A stretch of 64,000 bases of DNA from Corynebacterium fournieri. Lineage in GTDB: Bacteria; Actinomycetota; Actinomycetes; Mycobacteriales; Mycobacteriaceae. Below, piece by piece: positions 43,375-52,223 of the stretch (positions within the stretch are counted from its first letter, which is position 1; the number at the start of each line of letters is the position of its first letter). Below the pieces are notes generated by a model, which did not search any database, had not been told where the DNA came from, and saw only the letters and a program-made list of their open reading frames with translations. The stretch covers positions 2,325,604-2,389,603 of the forward strand of contig NZ_CP047210.1 of NCBI RefSeq assembly GCF_030408775.1. Reading direction: 5' to 3'. The position numbers and the translations under genes are program-made.

Positions 43375-44634
43375 TTGACCGCCGCATTGACCACCGAATC
43401 TAACCCCATCGCCGTCGCATTGAGCCAGCAAATCGAGGACACGCACCGAGCGATGACCCAGAACAAAGCAGAGTTGTTGTCCGCGATACAAACCTTTGAT
43501 GAACTCGCACTTGCTATCGAATGTGGCTCGTCAACCACCGCGCAATTCCTCATTCGACGCCTCGGCGTGTCCTCCTCAACAGCGCACGAGTACGTCAGCG
43601 TCGCCCACCGCCTTCGACCCTTCCGCTACCTGCAGCAACAATTCACCGAGGGTGCGCTGAACTACTCGGTGGTGCGGCTGCTTCTGAAATACATGACTGC
43701 CGAAAACGAGCGTGACCTGGTAGATCTCGCCCTCGGGATGGGCTACCACGAACTGGAATGCGCACTGGCGGGGAAGAAGCCGCAGGACGGGGAGGGCGAC
43801 GACAGCCCCCAGTACTACCTGAGCCTGCACAAGCGCGATAACGGCGATATCGCGTTCCACGGCAACCTCAACGCCGCAGACGGGGCCGCGTTCATCGCCG
43901 CGCTGAAGATCGGGGAGATCGCGTACTGCGACCTGGACGAGGTGCTCGAGGACCTGGACCCCGAGGTTAACGGTGAAATCGACATCGCCTTGGAGCGCGC
44001 CGAAGATGTGGAGGAGAACCGCCCCGCGCGAAAGACAGTCTCCGGCTACGGACTGCCGATTGGGCGGATGCTGCTGCGCGCGCTCATGGGCATCGTCCAC
44101 ATGGCACGCACGACGCCGCGCAACACGCTCACCACGCCGGGTGCCCACGTGAACATCCTGGCCACCCCGGACGGGCGCGGCTACATGCCGAACAACGTGG
44201 GCGCGCCGTCGAAGGCGATCGCGAGCCTGCTTGCTAACGCGGACGTCCGCCACTCGACGGTCAACTCCGAGGGCCTCATCCTCAACACCGGACGCAAACA
44301 GCGTCTCGCCACAAACGGGCAGGTTAATGCGCTGCTGGCCATGTGGGGCGGGCAGTGCGCGGCACCCGGGTGCACACACACGCGCTTCATTGAGATCCAC
44401 CACATCGAGGACTGGGCCGCCGGGGGCCTGACCGACCTGGAGAACCTCCTGCCGCTGTGCTCTGCCTGCCATTCCCTGGTCACGGAGGGCTACCTGAAGA
44501 CGCTGAAGGAGCACTCAGACATCCATTTTGTCTACCGCGACGGGACGCGTTTCGTGTCTACGAACTACTCCCTGCCGCGGCGTGACGACATCATGCGGAC
44601 CATGGAGGAGTGCAACTGGTCCTTCAACGACTAG
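43375..44634 (+). CDS. DUF222/HNH endonuclease (13E12-type) protein
   Basis: An N-terminal helical DUF222 region (AQFLIRRLGVSSSTAHEYVS, VRLLLKYMTAENERDLVD) is followed by a C-terminal HNH nuclease: CAAPGCTHTRFIEIHHIEDW then GGLTDLENLLPLCSACHSLV, with the zinc cysteines, the DNA-cleaving His-His and the asparagine in place. This is the 13E12-repeat family, multicopy in actinobacterial genomes and associated with repeats. TTG 43375 has AAGGGGG 6 bp upstream; open frame further upstream overlaps the repeat hairpin and lacks a ribosome site. Function in the cell is unproven; likely a mobile or selfish nuclease. Confidence 0.87.
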   Translation: MTAALTTESNPIAVALSQQIEDTHRAMTQNKAELLSAIQTFDELALAIECGSSTTAQFLIRRLGVSSSTAHEYVSVAHRLRPFRYLQQQFTEGALNYSVVRLLLKYMTAENERDLVDLALGMGYHELECALAGKKPQDGEGDDSPQYYLSLHKRDNGDIAFHGNLNAADGAAFIAALKIGEIAYCDLDEVLEDLDPEVNGEIDIALERAEDVEENRPARKTVSGYGLPIGRMLLRALMGIVHMARTTPRNTLTTPGAHVNILATPDGRGYMPNNVGAPSKAIASLLANADVRHSTVNSEGLILNTGRKQRLATNGQVNALLAMWGGQCAAPGCTHTRFIEIHHIEDWAAGGLTDLENLLPLCSACHSLVTEGYLKTLKEHSDIHFVYRDGTRFVSTNYSLPRRDDIMRTMEECNWSFND

Positions 44635-44640
44635 CGACGC

Positions 44641-45069
44641 TTAGAAGAACTGCTCAACGCCCGGAATGCCCGGGACACCCGGGATCTTGCCCGCGGCGGC
44701 CGCTGCGCCACCGAGCACTGCGATGACCGCGGCGGCGATGCCGGTGCCCACGAGGATGTCGTAGGTGGTGCCGAGCTTGTATCCGCGAGCTGCGTCGTTC
44801 TTCAGCGAGGAGGTTGCGCTGTTGGGTACCTGGTTCTTCTCGGAGGAACGCTTGTACGGCTGGGAGTAGCCGGTGCCCGGCTCCAGCTCCTCGCGGATCA
44901 TGGCCTTGCCCTTGTAGCCAGCGAGGTATGCGTCGCTGACCTCGGACGCGGACTCCGGGTGGAGCTGGTCACGGAGGGACTGCAAATCGCCTTCTGCTGC
45001 CTGCGCCGGGACGGCTGCCAGGGACACGGCGGTTGCTGCCGCCACGGCGGCTGCGGTGATGCGCTTCAA
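44641..45069 (-). CDS. Small secreted or anchored protein, paralogue B1
   Basis: TTG 45069 with GGAG 7 bp upstream gives a signal peptide KRITAAAVAAATAVSLAAVP with cleavage at AQA-A. The middle is variable and charged, and the end is NDAARGYKLGTTYDILVGTG, then a hydrophobic helix and GKIPGVPGIPGVEQFF. No cysteines. The C-terminal half is nearly identical to B2 (45269-45718) while the middle differs. It resembles the A1-A3 set in overall design (MKRI signal, variable core, C-terminal helix, IPG-rich tail). Confidence 0.72.
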   Translation of the reverse strand: MKRITAAAVAAATAVSLAAVPAQAAEGDLQSLRDQLHPESASEVSDAYLAGYKGKAMIREELEPGTGYSQPYKRSSEKNQVPNSATSSLKNDAARGYKLGTTYDILVGTGIAAAVIAVLGGAAAAAGKIPGVPGIPGVEQFF

Positions 45070-45211
45070 TGGAAACTCCTTTGTGCGAATCTGACTTTTT
45101 ACGGCTCGGATCGAGCCCCGGCCAGTAAAACATATGTTTCCGCAGGTAGACAAACAATTCTTTCGGTGTAACGGAGAGCTAACCGGTGACGATATAGAGG
45201 GCCCAAAACCA

Positions 45212-45236
45212 AAAACTCCCCTCCCGGTGAGGGGAG
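45212..45236 (-). terminator. Terminator after paralogue B2
   Basis: CTCCCCTC (45216-45223) pairs with GAGGGGAG (45229-45236); on the minus strand it is followed by TTTTTGGTTTTGG. Confidence 0.85.
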
Positions 45237-45268
45237 AGGAGTGTGGATTGCTCCCTAGGCGTGAGGCC

Positions 45269-45718
45269 TTAGGAAGGCAGCTCGACGCCCGGAATACCCG
45301 GGATCTTGCCCGCAGCGGCCGCTGCGCCACCGAGCACTGCGATGACCGCGGCGGCGATGCCGGTGCCCACGAGGATGTCGTAGGTGGTGCCGAGCTTGTA
45401 GCCGCGGTTAGCGTCGTTCCGGTAGGAAGAGTTCATTACGGCACCCTGGTTGGCGGCTTCTTCACCAGTTTCGGTTTCGAAGATGCCGCTCTGGGCGGAA
45501 CCAAGGAACGGGGCGGAGAGACCATCGCCCTTCTTGTCCCGCTCAGCTGCGGTGGCGGCATCCATATACTTTTCCATCTCAGGGAAGGTCACCTGCGAAG
45601 AAGACTCATGGCCATAGCCACCGGTTTCCTTCCCGTTAATCTCAACTGCCTGTGCCGGCACGGCAGCAAGGGACAGGGCGGTGGTTGCGGCCAGAGCGGC
45701 GGCGGTGATGCGCTTCAT
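45269..45718 (-). CDS. Small secreted or anchored protein, paralogue B2
   Basis: Signal peptide MKRITAAALAATTALSLAAV with cleavage at AQA-V, variable middle (KYMDAATAAERDKKGDGLSA), then NDANRGYKLGTTYDILVGTG, a hydrophobic helix (IAAAVIAVLGGAAAAAG) and the tail KIPGIPGVELPS. ATG 45718 has GGAG in front. Tandem with B1; both are read on the minus strand with a terminator between. Function unknown. Confidence 0.74.
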   Translation of the reverse strand: MKRITAAALAATTALSLAAVPAQAVEINGKETGGYGHESSSQVTFPEMEKYMDAATAAERDKKGDGLSAPFLGSAQSGIFETETGEEAANQGAVMNSSYRNDANRGYKLGTTYDILVGTGIAAAVIAVLGGAAAAAGKIPGIPGVELPS

Positions 45719-45853
45719 GGGGGATCTCCTTGGTCGATGCATGAGTGTGATTGCCAGAAAACCGGACTGCGTCAGTAAAACACACATCGCCGCAGGTCAC
45801 CTGACTTTTATCAGATGAAACGATATGTATCGCACGCCTACGCCGTCTGGCCC

Positions 45854-46204
45854 CTAAAACACCAGGTTGACCAACACCATGTACAGGGCAGTGCCAGCGA
45901 AGATGGACAGGTCCGCGCGACGCCTCCAGCGGTGCAGGAGCAAGGTGGCGGCTAACGCAATGAGCGCGGAGGCGAGGTGGGCGGGGGAGTGGGCGTGGCC
46001 GATCACGGTGTAGGCCACCAGGACGGTCATCACCCCGACGGGCATGAGCACGGCGAGGAAGTCGATGAACGGGCTGCCCTTGAGCACGCGCAGCATGGAA
46101 AACGGCAGGGCGCGCAGGAGTACGGTGACGACGCCGACGGGGATAAGTACGGCGGCGACCATGGTGAGGGTCACGCCGTCGGGGAGTCCGAGGTTTCCCG
46201 TCAT
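45854..46204 (-). CDS. azlD: AzlD-like branched-chain amino acid exporter subunit
   Basis: A 116-aa protein with four hydrophobic segments (TLTMVAAVLIPVGVVTVLL, FIDFLAVLMPVGVMTVLVAY, PAHLASALIALAATLLLH). Size, and position directly after azlC with a 4-bp ATGA overlap, identify the small subunit of the AzlCD (BrnFE-type) exporter, which in corynebacteria exports isoleucine, leucine, valine and methionine. The partner BrnF equivalent is the next gene. Confidence 0.85.
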   Translation of the reverse strand: MTGNLGLPDGVTLTMVAAVLIPVGVVTVLLRALPFSMLRVLKGSPFIDFLAVLMPVGVMTVLVAYTVIGHAHSPAHLASALIALAATLLLHRWRRRADLSIFAGTALYMVLVNLVF

Positions 46205-46911
46205 GGCAGCCGCCAGGAAAGGGAGTCGTCCACACGCGGGAACCAGAAGCGCAGGACGAGCACCAGGAAGTAGGACAGAAGCGCCAGGATGATCACCTGG
46301 CCCGGCAGCAGCAACGCCGCCACCAGCGCGAGGGTGCCTGCGATCAACGGGGCGGACAAGTCGCGGCGGGTCTGGAACGCCTCGTAGGCCAGGACGGCGA
46401 ACAGGGCGGTCAGCGCGAAGTCGAAGCCCTCCACGCCGGCGGGGATCACCGCCCCGGCGAGTGCGCCGGCAATACCGGAGAGCAGCCACGCCAGCTGGCA
46501 CACGACGGAGATGGTGAGCAGACGCGCGACGGAGGGGCGTTCGTGGAGGGTGGAGGTGATGGCGTAGACCTCGTCGGTAAGAGCGTATGTGGCGTACGCC
46601 GCGGGCAGGCCGCGCAGAATTTCGGAGCGCGGATAGGTCAGCCCGTAGAACAGGTGCCGGAAGTTCACCATGAAACCTGTGATCGCGGATGACACGGGGC
46701 CGAGTCCGCCGGTGACCATGCTCACGGCGAGAAACTCCATGGAGCCGGCGTAGATCACCGTGGAGAAGATCGGGGTCCACCACCAGGCGAAGCCGGTCTG
46801 CGTCATCAGTACGCCGAAGGCCAGCCCGAGCGGAATCAGCCCGAGCGCCACCAGCCACGTGTCGCGCACCCCGAGTCGAATCTGCGCAATTGTTTCACGT
46901 GAAACACGCAC
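46201..46911 (-). CDS. azlC: AzlC-like branched-chain amino acid exporter subunit
   Basis: A 236-aa membrane protein with about seven helices; LGLIPLGLAFGVLMTQTGFA, FSTVIYAGSMEFLAVSMV and FMVNFRHLFYGLTYP are typical of AzlC/BrnF. Together with AzlD it exports branched-chain amino acids and methionine. The first codons coincide with a perfect parS site (RVSRETI is the translated parS). Confidence 0.88.
   Translation of the reverse strand: MRVSRETIAQIRLGVRDTWLVALGLIPLGLAFGVLMTQTGFAWWWTPIFSTVIYAGSMEFLAVSMVTGGLGPVSSAITGFMVNFRHLFYGLTYPRSEILRGLPAAYATYALTDEVYAITSTLHERPSVARLLTISVVCQLAWLLSGIAGALAGAVIPAGVEGFDFALTALFAVLAYEAFQTRRDLSAPLIAGTLALVAALLLPGQVIILALLSYFLVLVLRFWFPRVDDSLSWRLP
46891..46906. other. 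parS site 6, start of azlC
   Basis: TGTTTCACGTGAAACA, 16 of 16 positions, the best match in the window. It covers codons 2-7 of azlC. Confidence 0.95.
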
Positions 46912-47519
46912 TAGTTATCTTCCAGGTTCGTGGGGAACGTAGCGAACAGTGGCAGGGGCATTGCCTGACGACGCATCACGTCACCCCACAAATCCGCCCC
47001 GGCGCCGGCGACCACGTCGGACGGCAGGGCGGGGGTGACAAACCAGTCGCCGCGCGCAATCTCGTCGTCAAGCTGCCCGGGCGACCACTCGGCATAGCCG
47101 GCGAAGATGCGGATGCCGTCGACCACGGGGGCGAGATCCTCCGGGGAAGCGTTGAGGTCGACAAGCACGAGACGGTTGGCCAGGCGGTTGAAAAACGGGC
47201 TGGCGGAGATGTCCACGCCCGTCTTGGTCACGCCGAGGCCGACGGCGGACTCGGGGCTAATCGGCCCGCCGATGTGCACCGCCTGCGGCTTGGCGGCGAT
47301 CTCGGACCACCCGGGCATGACGTTGGCTAGGGCCACCTCGCTGCGGCGGTTGAGCACCACGCCGAGGGTGTGGTCGGCGTCGTGCTCCAGCACCAGAACC
47401 ACGGTGCGGGCGAAGTCGGCGGAGAACATGCCGGGCGCGGCGACGAGCAGCATGCCCGGTTCGGGTTCGACGCGCTCGAGGGCGTTGAAGAGGCGGTCGG
47501 CGTAGAAGTACTCAGGCAT
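46911..47519 (-). CDS. YqgE/AlgH (UPF0301) family protein
   Basis: MLLVAAPGMFSADFARTVVL, TLGVVLNRRSEVAL, VHIGGPISPESAV and RIFAGYAEWSPGQLDDEI are the conserved blocks of the UPF0301/YqgE family, about 200 aa as usual. Biochemical role is unknown. ATG 47519 overlaps the end of pcnA by 8 bp; GTG 47525 is an alternative start. Confidence 0.9.
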   Translation of the reverse strand: MPEYFYADRLFNALERVEPEPGMLLVAAPGMFSADFARTVVLVLEHDADHTLGVVLNRRSEVALANVMPGWSEIAAKPQAVHIGGPISPESAVGLGVTKTGVDISASPFFNRLANRLVLVDLNASPEDLAPVVDGIRIFAGYAEWSPGQLDDEIARGDWFVTPALPSDVVAGAGADLWGDVMRRQAMPLPLFATFPTNLEDN

Positions 47520-48993
47520 GCTCACTATCCCACCACGCTTTCAGTTCGGCGACGGCTTCGTCGTGGTCGAGCTCGCCGCGCTCGAGGCGCAGTTCCTTGA
47601 GATACTTCCACGCTTTGCCCACCTCCGGGCCGGGTTCGAGGCCGAGGATCTGCATGATTTCGTTGCCGTCCAGGTCGGGGCGCACGCGCGCGAGGTCCTC
47701 CTTGGCGGCGATATCGGCGATGCGCTCCTCCAGGTGGTCGTAGGTGCGCTGCAGGCGCGCGGCCTTCTTCGCGTTGCGGGTGGTGGAGTCCGCCCGCACG
47801 AGCTTGTGCAGCTTGGGCAAAAGCTCGCCGGCGTCGGTGACGTAGCGGCGCACGGCGGAGTCGGTCCACTGACCCTCGCCGAAGCCGTGGAAGCGCATGT
47901 GCAGGAATACCAGCTGGCCCACGTCCGAGATGACGTGCTTCGGGTACTTCAGGGCCTTTAAGCGCTTGCGGGTCATCTTCGCGCCGACCACCTCGTGGTG
48001 GTGGAAGGTCACGCCGCCGCCCTCCTTGAGCGCGCGGGTGGCGGGTTTGCCGATGTCGTGCATCAGCGCCGCCCAGCGCAGCTTCAGGTCCGGGCCCTCG
48101 TCCTCGAGTTCGGTGGCCTGGCGCAGCACGGTCAGGGAGTGGCGGTAGACGTCCTTGTGCTGCATGTGTTCGTCGGTCTCCAGCTGCAGCGCGGGGATCT
48201 CCGGCAGGATCACCTGCGCCAGACCGGTGCGAACGAGCAGGTCGATGCCTTCCCAGGGGCGGGCGCCGAGCATGAGTTTGTCCAGCTCAGCCTGCACGCG
48301 CTCCGCGGTGATGCGGCCGATTTCGTCGGCCATGTCGCACATCGCTGCAAACACGCGGTCGGCCACGGTGAACCCGAGCTGGGAGACAAAGCGGGCGGCG
48401 CGCAGCATGCGCAGCGGGTCGTCCCGGAAGGAGACCTCGGGCGACTGCGGGGTGTCCAGCACCATCTCCACCAGGTCCTCCAGGCCGCCGACGGGGTCGT
48501 GGAAGGTGGGGGAGAGCCGAAGGTCGTCGTCAAGCGAAAGCTCAATGGCCATCGCATTGCAGGCGAAGTCGCGGCGCACCAGGTCGCCTTCGAGGGTGTC
48601 GCCGAACGTGACCTCGGGGTTGCGGCTGACGCCGTCGTAAAGGTCGGAGCGAAAGGTGGTGATTTCCACGGTCTCGCCGCGACGGATGGCGGAGACGGTG
48701 CCGAACTCGATGCCGGTGTCCCACACTTTTTCACCCCACTCGCCGAGGATCTCCTGGATCACCTCGGGGCGCGCGGAGGTGGTGAAGTCGAGGTCGTGCA
48801 CGCCCCGGCCGAGCATCGCGTCGCGCACGGAGCCGCCGACCATATATAAGGACTCGCCGCGGGCGGCGAAAAGTCGCGCCAGAGGCTCGAGCAGAGCAGC
48901 ATGCTTAGCGACGACATTCTGTGCCCGCGCCATCAACGCAGGGGCAGCCAGCGGGTCGGTCGGGTCCGGCATATCAAACAACTTCTCTGTCAC
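47512..48993 (-). CDS. pcnA: CCA-adding tRNA nucleotidyltransferase
   Basis: Adds or repairs the 3' CCA of tRNAs. The nucleotidyltransferase head has [20 protein letters not shown] (metal-binding D-x-D, about residue 58) and [13 protein letters not shown]; the neck follows with [20 protein letters not shown]. The HD domain, typical of actinobacterial class II enzymes, is seen at [12 protein letters not shown] and [15 protein letters not shown] 48993 preferred; ATG 48972 and GTG 49002 also possible. It is divergent from the NUDIX gene. Confidence 0.9.
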   Translation of the reverse strand: MTEKLFDMPDPTDPLAAPALMARAQNVVAKHAALLEPLARLFAARGESLYMVGGSVRDAMLGRGVHDLDFTTSARPEVIQEILGEWGEKVWDTGIEFGTVSAIRRGETVEITTFRSDLYDGVSRNPEVTFGDTLEGDLVRRDFACNAMAIELSLDDDLRLSPTFHDPVGGLEDLVEMVLDTPQSPEVSFRDDPLRMLRAARFVSQLGFTVADRVFAAMCDMADEIGRITAERVQAELDKLMLGARPWEGIDLLVRTGLAQVILPEIPALQLETDEHMQHKDVYRHSLTVLRQATELEDEGPDLKLRWAALMHDIGKPATRALKEGGGVTFHHHEVVGAKMTRKRLKALKYPKHVISDVGQLVFLHMRFHGFGEGQWTDSAVRRYVTDAGELLPKLHKLVRADSTTRNAKKAARLQRTYDHLEERIADIAAKEDLARVRPDLDGNEIMQILGLEPGPEVGKAWKYLKELRLERGELDHDEAVAELKAWWDSEHA

Positions 48994-49056
48994 CCGGGAC
49001 ACGATACCCGCCACCCCCGCGCGGGAAGTACCACAACCGGCCGAAAGGCGGATACC

Positions 49057-49800
49057 ATGACACGAATGAGTGACAACCAGCGCCCGGTTCCGGGGCCCTC
49101 CGACGGCAAGGGGGGCTCCGGCGGCGGTAAGCGCCGGCCGCGGCGCCGGCGCGGGGGCAAACCCGCCGAGCAAAAGCAGCAACAGGGAGACAAGCCGAAG
49201 CGGAAGCGCAATAGCCGCCGCGGGAAGAACTCCCGCGGTGGGCGCAAGCAGCACAACAGGCGTAAGTCGCAGTACCAGCAGCGGCACGACTCGTCGATAG
49301 AAACGCGCGACGAGACTTCTGCTGGCGGCCTGGTCGTCTCCGGCATGGCGGAGGCGGTCGGCCAGGACGGCCGGGTGGACATGAGCCGCATCTACGTGGC
49401 GCTGATCGGCCGGTTGGACCGCCGCGGCAGACTGTTGTGGTCCATGCCGAAGGGGCACGTGGAAAACGGCGAGCACCAGTGGGTGACTGCGCAGCGCGAG
49501 GTGTGGGAGGAAACCGGGATCACCGGCGAGGCCTTCGACACCCTGGGCACGATCGATTACTGGTTCGTCTCCGACGGCGTGCGCATTCACAAGACTGTGC
49601 ACCACAACCTGCTGCGCTACGTCGACGGCGTGTTCAACGACGAAGACCCGGAGGTCACCGAGGTGGCGTGGGTGCCCATGAGCGATTTGATGGAGCACCT
49701 CGCGTACGCCGATGAGCGCAAACTCGCCCGCATTGCGTACGACCGGATGCCGGATCTGGCCAGGAAGGAAAAGAAGGCCGGAAGGGCGACGCCGCGATGA
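49057..49800 (+). CDS. NUDIX hydrolase with a basic N-terminal tail
   Basis: ATG 49057 with AAAGG upstream. Residues 1-80 form a very basic, low-complexity tail ([29 protein letters not shown]) that may bind nucleic acid or ribosomes. The NUDIX domain follows: [20 protein letters not shown] and the box G-x5-E-x7[13 protein letters not shown]. Origin-proximal actinobacterial MutT-like proteins of this type occur beside pcnA. Substrate unknown. ATG of the next gene overlaps its stop. Confidence 0.88.
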   Translation: MTRMSDNQRPVPGPSDGKGGSGGGKRRPRRRRGGKPAEQKQQQGDKPKRKRNSRRGKNSRGGRKQHNRRKSQYQQRHDSSIETRDETSAGGLVVSGMAEAVGQDGRVDMSRIYVALIGRLDRRGRLLWSMPKGHVENGEHQWVTAQREVWEETGITGEAFDTLGTIDYWFVSDGVRIHKTVHHNLLRYVDGVFNDEDPEVTEVAWVPMSDLMEHLAYADERKLARIAYDRMPDLARKEKKAGRATPR

Positions 49801-52223
49801 GCCGGTTCGCCGCGCTGGCTGCCGTCGTGCTCGCCGCCCCCGCCGTTCCGCTGGCTCCGGACAACCCGGAGGTGACGGAGCAGTGGGCGAATCTGTCCAT
49901 CCGCCCGTCGGAGGGTGAGCTTGCGAGCGTGGAGGTCGTCGAGGCCCCGCGCTCGTTGTCTGCGCACGACCCGTTTCACGTGAAACTTCGCGTCACCAAC
50001 CACTCCGACGACACCATCGACGGCCTCACCGTCGTCCCGCGGCGCGCTGCGGCCGTGGCCACGCTGACGGAGCAGCGCTACGCCAGCATCGCCACCCCGG
50101 AGGAGTACTCGGTGGTGGGGGACCGGGAGGACGTCGCAAAGCAACTGCGCCCGGGGGAGTCGCTCGATCTCGAGATGGACTTGGGCATCGACCTGCCGGA
50201 CGTGGGCACGTACCCTGTGATGCTGCAGCTTCTCGACGCCTCCGGTACCCCCCTCGACTCCGACCGCTTCCACCTCGGCGTGCGCGGCCTGCGGGATAAC
50301 GTGCGCGCGCCGGAGCTGACCGCGCTGTACCCCGTGACCGCGCCCGTGGACATCGTGCCCGGCGAGACGGGCGAGGCCCCCGAAGCGCCGCCGCTGGTGC
50401 TGGCCAACGATTCGCTCGCCGGCGAACTCGCCCCCGAAGGCCGCCTGACGCAACTGGTGGACCAGTACATCGACGCAACCCGCACGCCCGAGGTGGGCTA
50501 CGCCAGCTGCATGGCCCTAGACCCTGCGCTGATAGACACCGTGGACCGCATGCAGGACGGCTACACGGTGGACGACGAGCGCCCCGCCGTCGTAGAGGAG
50601 CCGAAGCGCCTGCGCGACTCCTGGGGCAGCGGCAAAGAACCCGACGGCCAACCCGGCGCCGGGGCGGACGATGCCGCCGTGTGGCTAGACAAGGTGCGCC
50701 ACATCGCCGCCACCGGCTGCGTGGTGGCGCTGCCGTGGGCGAACGCGGACCTCAACGCGGTGGCGCGCACCGGCGACAAATGGCTCATGCGCGAAGCCGT
50801 GGAGCGCGGCCCCGCCGTCCTGCAGCGCGTGCTCGGCAACGCGGGCACGCTCAACACCGTGATCACCGGCTCCGGGTACGTGGACACCGGCGCCGCACCA
50901 GCGCTCGGCTGGGCGGACCACTCGCGCTCCACCGTCGCGGAGCAAGGAATGCAGGCCGCGTGGGAGGCCGCAGCCAGCGCGGCAGTGCCCGAGGACCACA
51001 AGGGCGCCGAAAACGCACTCGAGCGCGACGACATGGCCGACCTCGCAGGCTCCGCGGCGCCGGAGCCGGAACAGCCCGTGCGCGTGCTCAGCGCCGCGCA
51101 GGGCAGAGACTTCAGCTGGCTCGCCCCCGGCGTCATGGCGGTTGGCTACCAGGATTCGCTGGCCACCATCCTGGCCGCCACCGGCCACAACCCGGAGACC
51201 ACCGGATTTTCAGAGACCAACCTGCGCTACAACTACGCCGTGGACTCCAAGCGCGCCCGCGACATCAGCGCCGCCGCCGCCGTGCGGCTGGCCGCCCAGA
51301 CCGCGTGGGTGCCGCAAGAGTCCGACCAGAACCCGGAGCCGATCATGGTGGCCCCGCCCGCCGACTGGGACGCAGACACCGCCGCCGCCATCCTCGGCAC
51401 CGTGGCGGAACTGGTCACCGGGGCAGCGGCACGGCCCATGGCGTTTGGCGCCTACCTCACCGCCCCGGACAACGTCGCCCCGGCGGCCGCCCCCGAGAAG
51501 CACTCCGACCCCACCGCGTTCACCGACGCGGAGGTGCTGCAGGTGACCCAACAGTCGGAGTTCATCAACGACTTAACCGCCCTGATGGTGCCCGATTCGA
51601 GCATCGCCCTGACGCGCTACGGCTTCACCCTGCCGCTGCGCCGGGACCTCCTGCAGGCTCTGTCGCTCAATGAGCGCCGCGCCATGACCCGCTACAGCGA
51701 CGCGGCAGAAGCCACCAGCCAGCGCTTGGCGGGCAGCCGCGCCGCGCTGAGCGAGCTGCGCTCCTCGGTCGACCTCATCCCGCCGGGCAACGTCTACACC
51801 CGCACCTCGCCGTCGAGTCCGCTGCTCATCGTCGCCCGAAACGGGCTGCCGCTGCCCGTGGAAACCACGATCGATTTCTCCGGGCCGGAGGGCGCGCGCC
51901 TGAACGTCCCGGGCGCGCTGCGCATCCCCGCACGCGGATCCGTCACGGTGCAGATGACCGCGGACCTCCCGGAAACCTCGCGCAGCACCGACCTGAAGCT
52001 GTACCTGGCCAGCACCAGCGGACAGCCGATCTCCCAGCCGGTGGACATCGCCGTGCGCACCACCCGCTTCGCGGTCAACGGCTGGCTCGCCGCCGCCGCG
52101 TTGGTGCTGGCCGGCCTGCTGGTGGTGATAGCGGTGCGCGGCGCGCGGGGCAGCCCGCCCTCCGAACGCAAACGCAAACCAGCACAACCACGCAGCAAAC
52201 GCAGTGATCGGAGAACCACGTGA
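49797..52223 (+). CDS. DUF6049-type secreted/membrane-anchored protein
   Basis: An 808-aa envelope protein. N-terminal signal ([20 protein letters not shown]), a large extracytoplasmic region with [30 protein letters not shown] and [16 protein letters not shown], and a C-terminal anchor [18 protein letters not shown] followed by a basic cytoplasmic tail ([18 protein letters not shown]). Mycobacteria and corynebacteria have a similar gene between the NUDIX and murJ genes, supporting a link to cell-wall precursor flipping. A parS lies within (49972). Confidence 0.8.
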   Translation: MSRFAALAAVVLAAPAVPLAPDNPEVTEQWANLSIRPSEGELASVEVVEAPRSLSAHDPFHVKLRVTNHSDDTIDGLTVVPRRAAAVATLTEQRYASIATPEEYSVVGDREDVAKQLRPGESLDLEMDLGIDLPDVGTYPVMLQLLDASGTPLDSDRFHLGVRGLRDNVRAPELTALYPVTAPVDIVPGETGEAPEAPPLVLANDSLAGELAPEGRLTQLVDQYIDATRTPEVGYASCMALDPALIDTVDRMQDGYTVDDERPAVVEEPKRLRDSWGSGKEPDGQPGAGADDAAVWLDKVRHIAATGCVVALPWANADLNAVARTGDKWLMREAVERGPAVLQRVLGNAGTLNTVITGSGYVDTGAAPALGWADHSRSTVAEQGMQAAWEAAASAAVPEDHKGAENALERDDMADLAGSAAPEPEQPVRVLSAAQGRDFSWLAPGVMAVGYQDSLATILAATGHNPETTGFSETNLRYNYAVDSKRARDISAAAAVRLAAQTAWVPQESDQNPEPIMVAPPADWDADTAAAILGTVAELVTGAAARPMAFGAYLTAPDNVAPAAAPEKHSDPTAFTDAEVLQVTQQSEFINDLTALMVPDSSIALTRYGFTLPLRRDLLQALSLNERRAMTRYSDAAEATSQRLAGSRAALSELRSSVDLIPPGNVYTRTSPSSPLLIVARNGLPLPVETTIDFSGPEGARLNVPGALRIPARGSVTVQMTADLPETSRSTDLKLYLASTSGQPISQPVDIAVRTTRFAVNGWLAAAALVLAGLLVVIAVRGARGSPPSERKRKPAQPRSKRSDRRTT
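49972..49987. other. parS site 7, inside the DUF6049 gene
   Basis: CGTTTCACGTGAAACT, 14 of 16 positions with an intact central 14-mer GTTTCACGTGAAAC. Nearest parS to parAB. Confidence 0.85.
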
